From: Lysobacterales bacterium
GTDB lineage: Bacteria > Pseudomonadota > Gammaproteobacteria > Xanthomonadales > SZUA-5
Direction: 5' to 3'
DNA length: 64,000 bases
NCBI GenBank assembly: GCA_019187485.1
Contig: JABAQR010000016.1
Location: 25,964 to 89,963, forward strand
Shown: piece by piece, positions 8,650 through 17,367 of the stretch
How positions within the stretch are numbered: position 1 is the stretch's first letter
Layout: each line of letters opens with the position of its first letter
Program-made: the position numbers and the translations under genes
The notes under the pieces: generated by a model
What the model was told of the DNA's origin: nothing
What the model saw: the letters and a program-made list of their open reading frames with translations, nothing else
The model's database searches: none

Positions 8650-9068
8650 TGTTCCTGCTGGACACGAATGTCGTTTCCGAGTTGCGCAAGGCGGCCTCCG
8701 GCAAGGCAGATCGCAATGTGGCGCGCTGGGCCGATCAGGTCGACGCTGCGGAGCTGTTCGTTTCGGCCATCACCGTGCAGGAACTGGAGATCGGCGTCCT
8801 GCTGGCCGTGCGCAAGGATCCGCGCAAGGGGGCGCTGCTGCGCGCATGGATGGACCAGCATGTGCTGCCGGCGTTCGCCGAGCGCATCCTGCCGGTCGAT
8901 GCCGCCGTCGCCTTGCGCAGCGCCGCGCTGCACGTGCCGCAGCCGCGCCCGGTGCGCGATGCCCTGATCGCGGCCACGGCGCTGGTCCATGGGATGCCCG
9001 TGGTGACCTGGAATGTTGCCGATTTCGAGACCACCGGGGTGGAGGTTGTCGATCCGTGGCGGGGGTGA
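8649..9068 (+). CDS. Type II toxin, PIN domain (FitB/VapC-like)
   Basis: A 139-residue PIN-domain ribonuclease. The acidic metal-binding residues are in LLDTNVVSELR at the start, in the ELEIGV block near residue 44, in RDALIAATAL near 98 and in WNVADF near 119. This full set matches FitB/VapC toxins, which cleave RNA with Mg2+. It is translationally coupled to the Phd-like antitoxin at 8395. Part of this gene recurs in damaged form at 9945-10088. Confidence 0.88.
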   Translation: MFLLDTNVVSELRKAASGKADRNVARWADQVDAAELFVSAITVQELEIGVLLAVRKDPRKGALLRAWMDQHVLPAFAERILPVDAAVALRSAALHVPQPRPVRDALIAATALVHGMPVVTWNVADFETTGVEVVDPWRG

Positions 9069-9165
9069 GGCTGGATGTGTCGTGTGGATGCGAGTCGTGC
9101 CACGCGTGCTCGTTACCGGCTCCGCAGGTTTGATCGGCACTGCCTTGCGCGGTTCGTCGCATTGA

Positions 9166-9181
9166 CTTACCTTGACGTAAG
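9166..9181. promoter_or_regulatory. Putative AbrB-type operator/promoter
   Basis: Just before the antitoxin at 9188 the sequence has a perfect CTTAC/GTAAG inverted repeat with a six-base spacer. Two TTGAC elements occur close together (from 9163 and from 9172), one of which could serve as a -35 box. This fits an autoregulated AbrB/VapB operator. It is inferred from position and symmetry. Confidence 0.45.
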
Positions 9182-9187
9182 GAATCC

Positions 9188-9451
9188 ATGAGCCGCTTCG
9201 TCATGAGTACCGCAACGCTGACTTCCAAGGGCCAGATCACCATCCCGGCGGCCGTTCGCAGCGGTCTGGGGGTGGGCACCGGCGACCGCGTCGAGTTCAT
9301 TGAAACCGCGCCCGGCCATTACGAGATCGTCGCGGCCACCTTGCCTGCAACCGCCCTCAAGGGGCTGGTTGCCAAGCCCGAGAGGGCGGTGAGCGTGGCG
9401 GACATGAACGCGGCCATTCACGAGCGCGCGGCGAGGGCGATGGGCCGGTGA
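9188..9451 (+). CDS. AbrB/MazE-like antitoxin
   Basis: An 87-residue protein with a swapped-hairpin AbrB domain: the block TLTSKGQITIPAAVRSGLGV at about residues 10-29 is the family hallmark, followed by GDRVEFIE. The C-terminal tail should bind the PIN toxin encoded next. Two starts are possible, ATG 9188 and ATG 9203 (M-S-T-A-T); the first was kept because AAGGAATCC lies directly upstream. The stop overlaps the toxin's GTG start (GTGA at 9448). Confidence 0.87.
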   Translation: MSRFVMSTATLTSKGQITIPAAVRSGLGVGTGDRVEFIETAPGHYEIVAATLPATALKGLVAKPERAVSVADMNAAIHERAARAMGR

Positions 9452-9843
9452 TCGGACTGGACACCAATGTTCTGGTTCGCTACATCGTGCAGGACGACCC
9501 GGGGCAGGCGGCACTTGCCACGAAGCTGATCGAGTCGCTGACGCCAGAGGCTCAGGGCTTCGTCTCGCAGGTGGTGTTGGTCGAAACGGTGTGGGTGCTG
9601 GAGGCGAGCTACGGCGCCGATAAAGACAAGATCGCGGCGGTCGTCGAAACACTGGTGCGGATCGGCAGCATTCTGGTGGATCGGGCCGACCTCGTCTGGC
9701 GCGCGTTGCGCCGGTTCAAGCAGGATGGCGGCGATTTTTCGGACGCACTGGTGAGCGCGCTGGCACGCGAAGCCGGTTGTTCGATGGTGTACACCTTCGA
9801 TCAGGCGGCGGCGAAACGCTCCGGCATGACCTTGCTGAGATGA
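9448..9843 (+). CDS. Type II toxin, PIN domain (VapC-like)
   Basis: A 131-residue PIN-domain ribonuclease starting with GTG inside the antitoxin stop. Metal-binding acidic residues lie in IGLDTNVLVRY at the N-terminus, in VLVETVWVLE near residue 50, in DFSDALVSALA near 95 and in YTFDQAA near 113. The partner is an AbrB-type antitoxin. It belongs to a different PIN subgroup from the toxin at 8649, so the two modules were probably acquired separately. Confidence 0.87.
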   Translation: MIGLDTNVLVRYIVQDDPGQAALATKLIESLTPEAQGFVSQVVLVETVWVLEASYGADKDKIAAVVETLVRIGSILVDRADLVWRALRRFKQDGGDFSDALVSALAREAGCSMVYTFDQAAAKRSGMTLLR

Positions 9844-9884
9844 CAGGACGGTTCTTGGCGGCCCGTCATGTCGGCGCGGTCCCT

Positions 9885-10088
9885 GGTCATCACCGACCGC
9901 GGCAAGCCGGCACACGTCCTGCTCGGGATCGAGGACTACCGGCGGCGCTGCACGTGCCGCATCCGCGCCCTGTGCGCGATGCCCTGATCGCGGCCACGGC
10001 GCTGGTCCATGGGATGCCCGTGGTGACCCGAAATGTTGCCGATTTCGAGACCACCGGGGTGGAGGTCATCGATCCGTGGCGGGCATGA
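9885..10088 (+). pseudogene. Scrambled remnant of a Phd/PIN toxin-antitoxin module
   Basis: Two blocks of the intact module at 8395-9068 recur here, joined together. 9886-9943 matches the antitoxin middle (ITDRGKPAHVLLGIEDYRR), and 9945-10088 matches the last third of the toxin gene (from the ALHVP block to the stop) with only a few base changes. About 400 bases between them are missing. The antitoxin part and the toxin part are in different frames, so no functional product is expected. A recent duplication followed by internal deletion explains it. Confidence 0.85.
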
Positions 10089-10115
10089 AGCGGTTCATTG
10101 AGTGGTACGGATTGA

Positions 10116-11297
10116 ATGTCGACTGATTCCGTAGTCAAGAAGGACGGGCAACCCATGCGAGCAAAAACGAAGCTCCGCATCGTATGCGTCGTGGGTGCGC
10201 GTCCGAACTTCATGAAGATCATGCCGATCATGAAGGCGTTTGCAGAGCGGGCGCCGGAGGTCGAGGTCCGATTGGTCCACACCGGACAGCACTACGACGT
10301 GGACATGAACGACCGGTTCTTCGGGCAGTTGGGTATTCCGGCTCCGGATGTTTCCCTGGAAGTCGGCTCGGGTACGCACGCACAACAAACAGCGGAAGTG
10401 ATGGTGCGTTTCGAGCCGGTGATCGACGAGTGCCGGCCCGATGCCGTGCTCGTTGTCGGAGACGTCAATTCGACGTTGGCGTGCGCGCTGGTCGCGGCCA
10501 AAAAGGGCGTGCGGGTCGTTCACGTTGAAGCAGGCCTGCGCTCCCGTGACCGCACCATGCCCGAGGAGATCAATCGCATCCTGACGGATCAGTTGTCCGA
10601 TCGCCTGTACATTACCGAAGACGATGCCTTGGCGAACCTCGCGAGCGAAGGGATTGCAAGCGACAAGGTGATGCATGCCGGCAATGTCATGATCGATACC
10701 CTTCTTGCGAATCGCGCGCGTGCGGTTCCTGCAATCGAGACGCTGACCTCGATTGTTGGCGCCAATGCTCAGGAGTGGGTTGAACAAGGGTTCGGCCTGC
10801 TCACGATGCACAGGCCATCCAATGTCGACGATCCTGCGGTGCTTGAGACCCTGTTGGGCGTGCTGGCGGAGGCGAGCGATACCCTGCCTATCGTTTTCCC
10901 CATGCATCCGCGAACCCGATCCAAAATCGCGGAATTCGGCTTGGATCGCATGCTGGATCGGCCACGGATCGCACTGCTTGGACCGTTGGGGTATCTGGAA
11001 ATGCTGGGGCTGACCTGTGCAGCGCGAGTCGTTCTAACCGACTCCGGCGGTTTGCAGGAGGAAACCACGGCGCTTGGGGTTCCCTGTCTAACCCTGCGGG
11101 AGAACACGGAGCGCCCGGTGACGATCCATGAAGGCACGAATCGGTTGGTCGGGCGCGACCCGGAAGCCATACGGGAAGGAATCCGCATCGCGCTCATGCA
11201 GGACAGGTCCACGGCGGCGCGTCCGCACAACTGGGACGGCTGTGCCTCGCAACGCATCGTGGAAGACCTGGTCGCATGGGCCAGTGCGGGCCAATGA
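10116..11297 (+). CDS. wecB: UDP-N-acetylglucosamine 2-epimerase (non-hydrolysing)
   Basis: Interconverts UDP-GlcNAc and UDP-ManNAc in the cytoplasm. The 393-residue GT-B fold protein shows GARPNFMKIMP near residue 28, HTGQHYD near 66, HVEAGLRSRDRTMPEEINR near 136, TMHRPSNVD near 230 and DSGGLQEET near 309, all family motifs. Two starts are possible. ATG 10116 lies first, but ATG 10155, with an AAGAAGGA Shine-Dalgarno ten bases upstream, begins closer to the conserved domain and may be the true start. The gene follows the damaged toxin-antitoxin copy, so it opens a new transcription segment. It supplies ManNAc-type precursor to the glycan. Confidence 0.93.
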   Translation: MSTDSVVKKDGQPMRAKTKLRIVCVVGARPNFMKIMPIMKAFAERAPEVEVRLVHTGQHYDVDMNDRFFGQLGIPAPDVSLEVGSGTHAQQTAEVMVRFEPVIDECRPDAVLVVGDVNSTLACALVAAKKGVRVVHVEAGLRSRDRTMPEEINRILTDQLSDRLYITEDDALANLASEGIASDKVMHAGNVMIDTLLANRARAVPAIETLTSIVGANAQEWVEQGFGLLTMHRPSNVDDPAVLETLLGVLAEASDTLPIVFPMHPRTRSKIAEFGLDRMLDRPRIALLGPLGYLEMLGLTCAARVVLTDSGGLQEETTALGVPCLTLRENTERPVTIHEGTNRLVGRDPEAIREGIRIALMQDRSTAARPHNWDGCASQRIVEDLVAWASAGQ

Positions 11298-11333
11298 AGA
11301 ACTCAACTCGGCAATCGGAATGAAGGACGACGC

Positions 11334-12290
11334 ATGAGCAAGAAAGTATTGGTGACGGGTGGGCTCGGGACGATCGGTCGCGGCTTGATCCAGGAGCTTA
11401 GAGGGCGTGGGTTCGAGGTGTTTTCCTGCGACCTGCGTCATTCCGAGGACGAGGTCGGATTCTCGCTGAGGACGGACGTGCGTGATCCGGCATATGCCAG
11501 GTGTGATATCGGTGAATTCCGGCAGATCGAGCGGGTGTTCAGGCAGTGGGGGCCGTTCGACTACGTCTACAACTGCGCCGCGGAATTCGGGCGCTGGAAT
11601 GGCGAAGACTTCTACGAGCAGCTCTGGCGATCCAATGCGGTCGGAACAAAGAACCTGATTCGTCTGCAGGAACAGCAAGGATTCCGGTTGATCCATTTTT
11701 CATCCTCCGAAGTGTACGGGGATTGGCCGAACATCATGGCGGAACAAGTGATGGATCAGTACGAGATCCGGCAGATGAACGACTACGCCATGACCAAGTG
11801 GGTCAACGAGATGCAGATCCACAACTCTCGCCAGCAGTACGGCACGGAGTCGGTGATCGTGCGCATCTTCAACACCTACGGACCTGGCGAGTACTACAGC
11901 CCGTATCGTTCGGTGAACGCGCGGTTCGTCTATTGCGCCCTGCGCGGCCTGCCTTGGGTGGTGTTCCGTGGCTATTCGCGTACCTCGACCTACCTGTCGG
12001 ATTCGGTACGCACGCTGGCCAACATCGCCGAGCGCTTTGTCCCGGGAGAGACCTACAACATTGGTGGCCAGCATCTGCACAGCATCGAGGAACTGTCGGA
12101 CATCGTGCTCGCCGCGACCGGGGCCAGCCCGAGTCTTGTCGAGTACAAGGACGCGGAAGTGCTGACCACGCGCGACAAGCGCGTCGATACTTCCAAGGCC
12201 CGCGACCACCTCGGGCATAAAGACAGCGTCAGCCTGGCGGAGGGTGTTGCCCTCACGGTGGCGTGGATGAAGGACGCATACCGCATCTGA
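11334..12290 (+). CDS. NAD-dependent epimerase/dehydratase (extended SDR)
   Basis: A 318-residue nucleotide-sugar modifying enzyme. The Rossmann motif GGLGTIGRGL is at residues 8-17, FSSSEVYG near 122 and the catalytic YAMTKW near 146. IFNTYGPGEYYSPYRS near 178 and TSTYLSDSV near 221 are typical of sugar epimerases and 4,6-dehydratases. AAGGA lies about ten bases before the ATG. It sits between wecB and a glycosyltransferase, so it probably makes a modified UDP-, dTDP- or GDP-sugar for this glycan. The precise reaction cannot be read from the motifs. Confidence 0.8.
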   Translation: MSKKVLVTGGLGTIGRGLIQELRGRGFEVFSCDLRHSEDEVGFSLRTDVRDPAYARCDIGEFRQIERVFRQWGPFDYVYNCAAEFGRWNGEDFYEQLWRSNAVGTKNLIRLQEQQGFRLIHFSSSEVYGDWPNIMAEQVMDQYEIRQMNDYAMTKWVNEMQIHNSRQQYGTESVIVRIFNTYGPGEYYSPYRSVNARFVYCALRGLPWVVFRGYSRTSTYLSDSVRTLANIAERFVPGETYNIGGQHLHSIEELSDIVLAATGASPSLVEYKDAEVLTTRDKRVDTSKARDHLGHKDSVSLAEGVALTVAWMKDAYRI

Positions 12291-12292
12291 TC

Positions 12293-13603
12293 GTGGCGGG
12301 CACGACAAAAACGCTGCTGCTCACCGAAACCCCGCCGGGCTCGGCCAACGTGGGCGAGATCATCCTGCGCGATCTGGTGCGACATGTCGGCGTCTCCCGC
12401 GTGCATTGCGTGGCGATCGCCGGGCCGAAGTATCGGTGGGTTCCGGACCCCTCTCTGGCGGGGCTTGCGGTGGATCGACTCGAAAGCACCCGCACCCACG
12501 GCAGGCATGGGCAAGGCAGCAAGTGGAGCGCGCCTTCCGCGCACCTGCGGTTCCGCCTCGGTTTCGGACGCGAGGTCCGGCGCCTGGTCGCCGCGGTGCT
12601 TGAGCGTACGCGCACTGCCGGGGTGGATCAGGTCTTTGCCGTGCTCAACAACGCACTGATGCTGGCGGTGGGCCACCGCGTGGCCAAGGCATTGGGTGTG
12701 CCTCTGGTGACCCTGGTCTGGGATCCGCCAGAGTATTTCCTGCAACAGGCCCGATTCGACCGCTGGAGCCGCGCCGTGCTGTTGCAGGACTTCCGCGCGA
12801 GTCTGGTGGCCTCCCGGCGCGTCGCCGTGGTGTCCGAAACGATGCAGCAGGACTACGCGGCCTGGACGCAGGCGCCGATCCAGATCCTGCGCCACGGACT
12901 GCCGACCGACGCGGGCCTCGCGACTGCAACGCTGGGTGAACCACCGCGGGACGAATGGGTGGTGGGTTTCGCAGGGTCGATGTACTCCAACGATGCCTGG
13001 CGCGCCTTCCTCAAGGCGCTGGATTCGGTGGGTTGGCAGGTCGCCGGGCGGCCGCTGCGGCTGAAGGTGCTCAGTGGCCGGATCGACCTCGCCAGCCACG
13101 CCCGCGCCCGCATCGATTACCTCGGCTTTCGTCCGCCCGAAGAGGTGCAGCGAATCCTCTCGGACTGCCATCTGTTCTACATGCCGCAGCCTTTCGTACC
13201 GCACCTGCGCGAGCTGTGCCGCTATTCCTTCCCGACCAAGTTGACCAACTATCTGGCGCTGGGCCGTCCGGTTCTGGCGCACGCTCCGGCAGAGAGCTCG
13301 TTGTCTGCCTTCCTCGCCCGGCACCTGGTCGGCGAGTTGGCGAGCTCGCTTGAATCGACCCCCATCCTTGCGGCGCTCGACCGCCTGCTTGGCGACGAAT
13401 CGGCTTACGCCGAAGCGTGTCGCCAAGCCACCACCACGGCGCGGGCCGAGTTCAGCGCCGGCGTGTTCCATGCTGCCACTGAACAATTGCTGGATGCGGA
13501 CGTACCCCGGGAAATGCCATCCGCGGCAGCTTGTGAAGAGAAGTCTGAATCTCCAGCGGGGGTGCTGATTGAGGCGCATGACCATGAGGAACACCCAAGA
13601 TGA
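12293..13603 (+). CDS. Glycosyltransferase, GT-B fold (GT4-like)
   Basis: A GT-B protein of about 436 residues. The N-terminal domain opens with TLLLTETPPGSANVGE and the C-terminal domain has the VVGFAGSMYSNDAWRAFL block near residue 222. IDYLGFRPPEEVQRIL near 275 and SFPTKLTNYLALGRPVLAH near 315 are the nucleotide-sugar binding and helix elements usual in GT4 enzymes. The GTG at 12293 was chosen because it follows directly on the previous stop; an overlapping GTG at 12263 is possible. It transfers an unidentified sugar onto the growing lipid-linked chain at the cytoplasmic membrane. Confidence 0.75.
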   Translation: MAGTTKTLLLTETPPGSANVGEIILRDLVRHVGVSRVHCVAIAGPKYRWVPDPSLAGLAVDRLESTRTHGRHGQGSKWSAPSAHLRFRLGFGREVRRLVAAVLERTRTAGVDQVFAVLNNALMLAVGHRVAKALGVPLVTLVWDPPEYFLQQARFDRWSRAVLLQDFRASLVASRRVAVVSETMQQDYAAWTQAPIQILRHGLPTDAGLATATLGEPPRDEWVVGFAGSMYSNDAWRAFLKALDSVGWQVAGRPLRLKVLSGRIDLASHARARIDYLGFRPPEEVQRILSDCHLFYMPQPFVPHLRELCRYSFPTKLTNYLALGRPVLAHAPAESSLSAFLARHLVGELASSLESTPILAALDRLLGDESAYAEACRQATTTARAEFSAGVFHAATEQLLDADVPREMPSAAACEEKSESPAGVLIEAHDHEEHPR

Positions 13604-14574
13604 TTCGAAGGCTCTTACGTCCGTTGCGGCGCCTGTTCGACCTCGCAATCTCCGCGCGCAGTTTTCTGGCGTATCAGGCCGGTGCCTTCGATCGTGTGAA
13701 GCCAGGCCAAGAGGTTCTTCGTGCGTTCGACGAGCATGATTATGTATTGCTGCGTCGCCACTACTACCTGCCACTACCGGATGCGAAGGACCTCGCGAGC
13801 CAGAGGGAAACCGAGCTGATCGGCTGCAACTTCGATGCGGATGCCTGTCTTGCATTTCATACCGAACACGTCGCCCGCTACGATCCCGAGTTCCGTGCAT
13901 TGCCAGCAACATCGCCGCCGTCGCCTGCCGACTACCACCTCGTCAACGGAACCTTCATGGCGGTTGACGGAAACATGTACTACGGGCTCATTCGCGCACT
14001 GGCTCCGGCTCGAATCATAGAGATCGGGTCCGGAAATTCCACACGTCTGGCGTGTACTGCCATACGTCGCAATATTCAGGAAGGGCGCGAGGCAAGCAAG
14101 CTCACCTGCATCGAGCCATTTCATTCGGGCGAGTTGGCGGCACTGCCGGAAGTTTCCGGGATCCTGAAATCCTACGTGCAGGATGTGCCACTTGAACTGT
14201 TCACCAGCCTTGCCCCGGGCGACATCCTTTTCATCGATTCAACCCACACGGTTCGGCCTGGTGGCGATGTCTGGTGGGAGATTTGCGAGATCCTGCCACG
14301 CCTGCCATCGGGCGTCTTTGTGCATTTTCATGACATTTCGTTGCCGCGACCTTACCCGGCTCGAACCCTTGAGAACAAATGGATCTGGATGGAGCAGTAT
14401 CTTTTGCAAGCATTCCTCAGTTTCAACCGCCGATTCTCGGTGGTGTGGGCAGGAAACTACCTGATGGTGAATTACCCGGATAAGATGATGGATCGCTTTG
14501 GCGCCGAGTACACGGCCATGCGTGCGGCTTGGCCCGAGTCGGAACCGGCGAGTCTCTGGTTGCGAGCGGAATGA
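13600..14574 (+). CDS. SAM-dependent methyltransferase (Methyltransf_24-like)
   Basis: A 324-residue protein starting four bases inside the preceding gene. ARIIEIGSGNSTRLA near residue 132 is the SAM-binding loop. LTCIEPFH near 167, DILFIDSTHTV near 208 and the GVFVHFHDI motif near 240 match the class I family PF13578. In polysaccharide loci such enzymes methylate sugar hydroxyls. It could produce the terminal O-methyl mark recognised by the Wzt C-terminal domain, although the acceptor is not known. Confidence 0.78.
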   Translation: MIRRLLRPLRRLFDLAISARSFLAYQAGAFDRVKPGQEVLRAFDEHDYVLLRRHYYLPLPDAKDLASQRETELIGCNFDADACLAFHTEHVARYDPEFRALPATSPPSPADYHLVNGTFMAVDGNMYYGLIRALAPARIIEIGSGNSTRLACTAIRRNIQEGREASKLTCIEPFHSGELAALPEVSGILKSYVQDVPLELFTSLAPGDILFIDSTHTVRPGGDVWWEICEILPRLPSGVFVHFHDISLPRPYPARTLENKWIWMEQYLLQAFLSFNRRFSVVWAGNYLMVNYPDKMMDRFGAEYTAMRAAWPESEPASLWLRAE

Positions 14575-14615
14575 TCGGAGTTCACCTGCCTTTGCATGGG
14601 GCCTTGGGCACTTGC

Positions 14616-14629
14616 GGGGGGGGGGGGGG
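14616..14629 (+). repeat. Homopolymeric tract of 14 G residues
   Basis: An uninterrupted run of 14 G sits 17 bases before the ATG at 14647 of a glycosyltransferase gene. It also lies inside an in-frame upstream extension that begins with an ATG at 14596. Such long tracts slip during replication and are classic phase-variation switches in surface-glycan genes. An assembly artefact is possible because such runs are hard to sequence. Confidence 0.8.
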
Positions 14630-14646
14630 CTGGAACCGAACGTAGG

Positions 14647-16026
14647 ATGCCACGCGTACTCTTCTTCATGAACTCGTCGTCGCCGCTAGGCGGCGTGGAA
14701 ACTTGGCTTGATCGCATCCGCGCGAACCTTTCGAAGAACGGATTTGAGCCGATCGTCGGTCTTGTTCGCGGACTACGCTACAACCTGCCGGATCGTTACC
14801 GCGCGCACCATCCTGAACTGGAAACCTTCGAGATCGATGGCCGCGGTCTCAACCGTGAAGGCCGTGTTCGTGCGCTGATGCGTTGTATACGCGCACTGCG
14901 GCCCGACGTGGCACTTCCCATGGGCATCGTCGAGGCCAACGAGGCCGTCATTCGTTGCAAGCAACGAGGGCAGGCCGTGCGGCTGGTTGCGCATGCTCAA
15001 GGCAATCTGCCGCCCATGCTTGCCGATCTCCGCCTATACCGTGACTGGTTCGATCGGGTTGTCTGCCCTGGGCGGTTGACCCGGAGATTTTTGGTGGAAT
15101 TCGCAGGATTTGCCCCCGAAAGGGTTGTCCACATCGCCAACGGTGCCGACACACCCCTCGCTGATCGGCTACCGCGACGCCCCGGTGCGCCACTGCGCTT
15201 GGGTTATATCGGAAGGCTCAGCCAGCCGGACAAGCGCGTCCTCGACTTGATCCCGCTGTGCCGCGAATTGGAACGGCTTGGTGTGGACTTCGAGCTCCAT
15301 GTGGTCGGGTGCGGGGCATGTCGCGGCGAACTCGAGGAGGGACTGGAGAATTGGGGCAATCGAGTGCGCCTGCACGGTGCGCTCCCGCATGAAGAGATCT
15401 ACCGGCGCATCTTTCCAAACCTTGATGCCTTGATCTTGACCTCAGCCTCCGAGGCCTTCGGCATCGTGCTGGTCGAGGCCATGATGCACGGAGTGGTGCC
15501 GGTGACTTCGCGATACTACGGCTTTCACAGCGAGGGACTGGTGAAGGATGGCGAAACCGGTTTGTCGTTTGAGGTCGGCGACATGGAAGCGGCAGCGCTG
15601 GCGGTACAGCGCCTTGAGCGTGGATCGGCACTGCTGCAAGAGTTGTCGGCTCATGCTCAGGAACATGGGCGCCTCTATACCTGGCAGCGTTCATTGGATG
15701 CTTGGCAAGCCGAATTGGCCGATCTGTCGAAAGAACCGGTTGTTCAAGCATCGACCCTGCCTATTGCGCCTGTAGCCAATCCGCGTGGAAGACTGGAGCG
15801 GTTGGGTGTGCCCGACGGTCTCATCGACGGCCTGCGTCGCCTGCGCCGCGCCACGTTGGGTGCAGCAGTCCCACCGGGAGGCGAGGAATGGCCGCTGTTC
15901 CATCGTGGACACTCCGCCGATACGGTGGCAGATATCCAATCGGCGCTTCTGACGTTGGAGTCGTCAACTGAGAACGAGTTTATGGCCAGAGAAGGCAAGT
16001 CGAACTTCATGACAGCGGGCCAGTAG
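14647..16026 (+). CDS. Glycosyltransferase family 4 protein
   Basis: A GT4 enzyme of 459 residues. The N-terminus has FFMNSSSPLGGVETWLDRIR, the donor-side Gly-rich loop. LRLGYIGRLSQPDKRVLDLI near residue 180, then a SASEAFGIVLVEAMMHGVVP stretch near 262 with the EX7E motif, are the catalytic/nucleotide-binding parts. The C-terminal 90 residues (a GRLERLGVPDGLIDGLRRLR segment) resemble those of the next gene, so the two are paralogues. The start at 14647 lies 17 bases after a G14 tract; an ATG at 14596 would put the tract inside the coding sequence. Expression may therefore be phase variable. Confidence 0.82.
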   Translation: MPRVLFFMNSSSPLGGVETWLDRIRANLSKNGFEPIVGLVRGLRYNLPDRYRAHHPELETFEIDGRGLNREGRVRALMRCIRALRPDVALPMGIVEANEAVIRCKQRGQAVRLVAHAQGNLPPMLADLRLYRDWFDRVVCPGRLTRRFLVEFAGFAPERVVHIANGADTPLADRLPRRPGAPLRLGYIGRLSQPDKRVLDLIPLCRELERLGVDFELHVVGCGACRGELEEGLENWGNRVRLHGALPHEEIYRRIFPNLDALILTSASEAFGIVLVEAMMHGVVPVTSRYYGFHSEGLVKDGETGLSFEVGDMEAAALAVQRLERGSALLQELSAHAQEHGRLYTWQRSLDAWQAELADLSKEPVVQASTLPIAPVANPRGRLERLGVPDGLIDGLRRLRRATLGAAVPPGGEEWPLFHRGHSADTVADIQSALLTLESSTENEFMAREGKSNFMTAGQ

Positions 16027-16029
16027 TTC

Positions 16030-17367
16030 ATGCCTAAAGCCCTGTTCGTCGCGCCTTCGGCCTACACCCTCAGTGGCCTTGCGACCTGGCTGGATTTTCT
16101 CCTCCCCGGCCTTGCGGCCAAGGGTTGGGAGGTGTCTCTCGGTCTGGTCTCGGGCCCGCATCACCATCAGGCCGGGCGCTATCTGGCAGCGCATCCGACC
16201 GAGAATGTCCTGATGGCACATTGCGCCACGGGAACCGCGGAGGGGCGACGGCGCGCGCTGGACCGCATATTGGATCAGAGTCGTGCAGATGTTGCGGTAT
16301 CGGTAAACATCCCCGATCTGCTGGTGGCCATCAACGACCGCCGATTGAAGGGCCAGCGGGCAGCGCATGCCGTGCTTAGCGTCCACGGCATCGAGGCTTG
16401 GCTGTACGCCGACGCACGACGCTACCGCAGCATGCTCGACGCGGTGGTCTGCACCAACCGGCTGGCCTGCGAGCTGACCGGGCAACTTGGCGGTATCGCG
16501 AAGGAACGCATCCACTATGCCGCCTATGGCGTGCATCGTTCGGACATCACGCCCCGATCCTTCGAAGGGGCCTTTCGCATCGTTTATTCCGGCCGGTTGG
16601 AGGAGAGCCAGAAGCGGGTCGGAGACTTGGTCGGCATCGTCCACGGTCTGGCCGAACGCGGTCTGCCGTTCCATCTTGACATCGCTGGCGACGGACCGGA
16701 GCGGGCCGAGCTGGAAGCCGCACTGTCGTCGCAGCACGAAGAGGGCAGGGTCACCTTCCACGGCCAACTGGATACGCAGCGGCTCAAGCAAGACCTCTAC
16801 GCGCAAGCGGACGCGCTGCTGATCACCTCGCATTGGGAAACCGGCCCGATCGTGGCCTGGGAAGCCATGGCGCAGGACGTCCCCGTCGTCAGCAGCCGCT
16901 ACGTGGGCTCCGGTCTGGAAGGCGCGCTGCGCGATGGCGAGACGGCGCTGTTGTTCGACACGGGCGACGTCGCGGGCGCGGTCGATGCACTGTCGCGGCT
17001 GCACGGCGACAAGGCCCTGCAAAACCGCCTGATCGCATCGGGGCGTCGCCTGGTAGAAGAGCGCTATTCGATCGATGCCTCGGTGCGCGCCTGGGATGCG
17101 GCATTGCGCAGCGTGCTGGGTCGCCCGCAAGCCTGTGGTCTCCAGGAACTCCCTCGGGCGAAAGCGAGCGGACGCCTGGATCGCTGGCTGGGTCCGCGCC
17201 TCGCCGAAAACCTGCGCGGGCAGTTGCGCGGCAAGCCGTTGCAGACTCCCGACCCCGGCGGCGAGTGGCCGCATGCGCACAGCCACGCGGCAAGCGACGA
17301 GAGGTTCTGGCAGGTAGCCAGTGCGGTGGATCAAGCGCTCGACGAGGTGAGAATCGGTGTGGGCTGA
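16030..17367 (+). CDS. Glycosyltransferase family 4 protein
   Basis: A GT4 enzyme of 445 residues and a paralogue of the preceding one. It opens with LFVAPSAYTLSGLATWLDFL; FRIVYSGRLEESQKRVGDLV near residue 181 and HWETGPIVAWEAMAQDVP near 272 mark the donor-binding C-terminal domain. The last 80 residues carry the same GRLDRWLGPRLAENLRGQL-type tail as the gene at 14647 (GRLERLGVPDGL). A tandem duplication with later divergence is likely. It lies three bases after the previous stop and overlaps the acyltransferase start by 11 bases. Confidence 0.82.
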   Translation: MPKALFVAPSAYTLSGLATWLDFLLPGLAAKGWEVSLGLVSGPHHHQAGRYLAAHPTENVLMAHCATGTAEGRRRALDRILDQSRADVAVSVNIPDLLVAINDRRLKGQRAAHAVLSVHGIEAWLYADARRYRSMLDAVVCTNRLACELTGQLGGIAKERIHYAAYGVHRSDITPRSFEGAFRIVYSGRLEESQKRVGDLVGIVHGLAERGLPFHLDIAGDGPERAELEAALSSQHEEGRVTFHGQLDTQRLKQDLYAQADALLITSHWETGPIVAWEAMAQDVPVVSSRYVGSGLEGALRDGETALLFDTGDVAGAVDALSRLHGDKALQNRLIASGRRLVEERYSIDASVRAWDAALRSVLGRPQACGLQELPRAKASGRLDRWLGPRLAENLRGQLRGKPLQTPDPGGEWPHAHSHAASDERFWQVASAVDQALDEVRIGVG

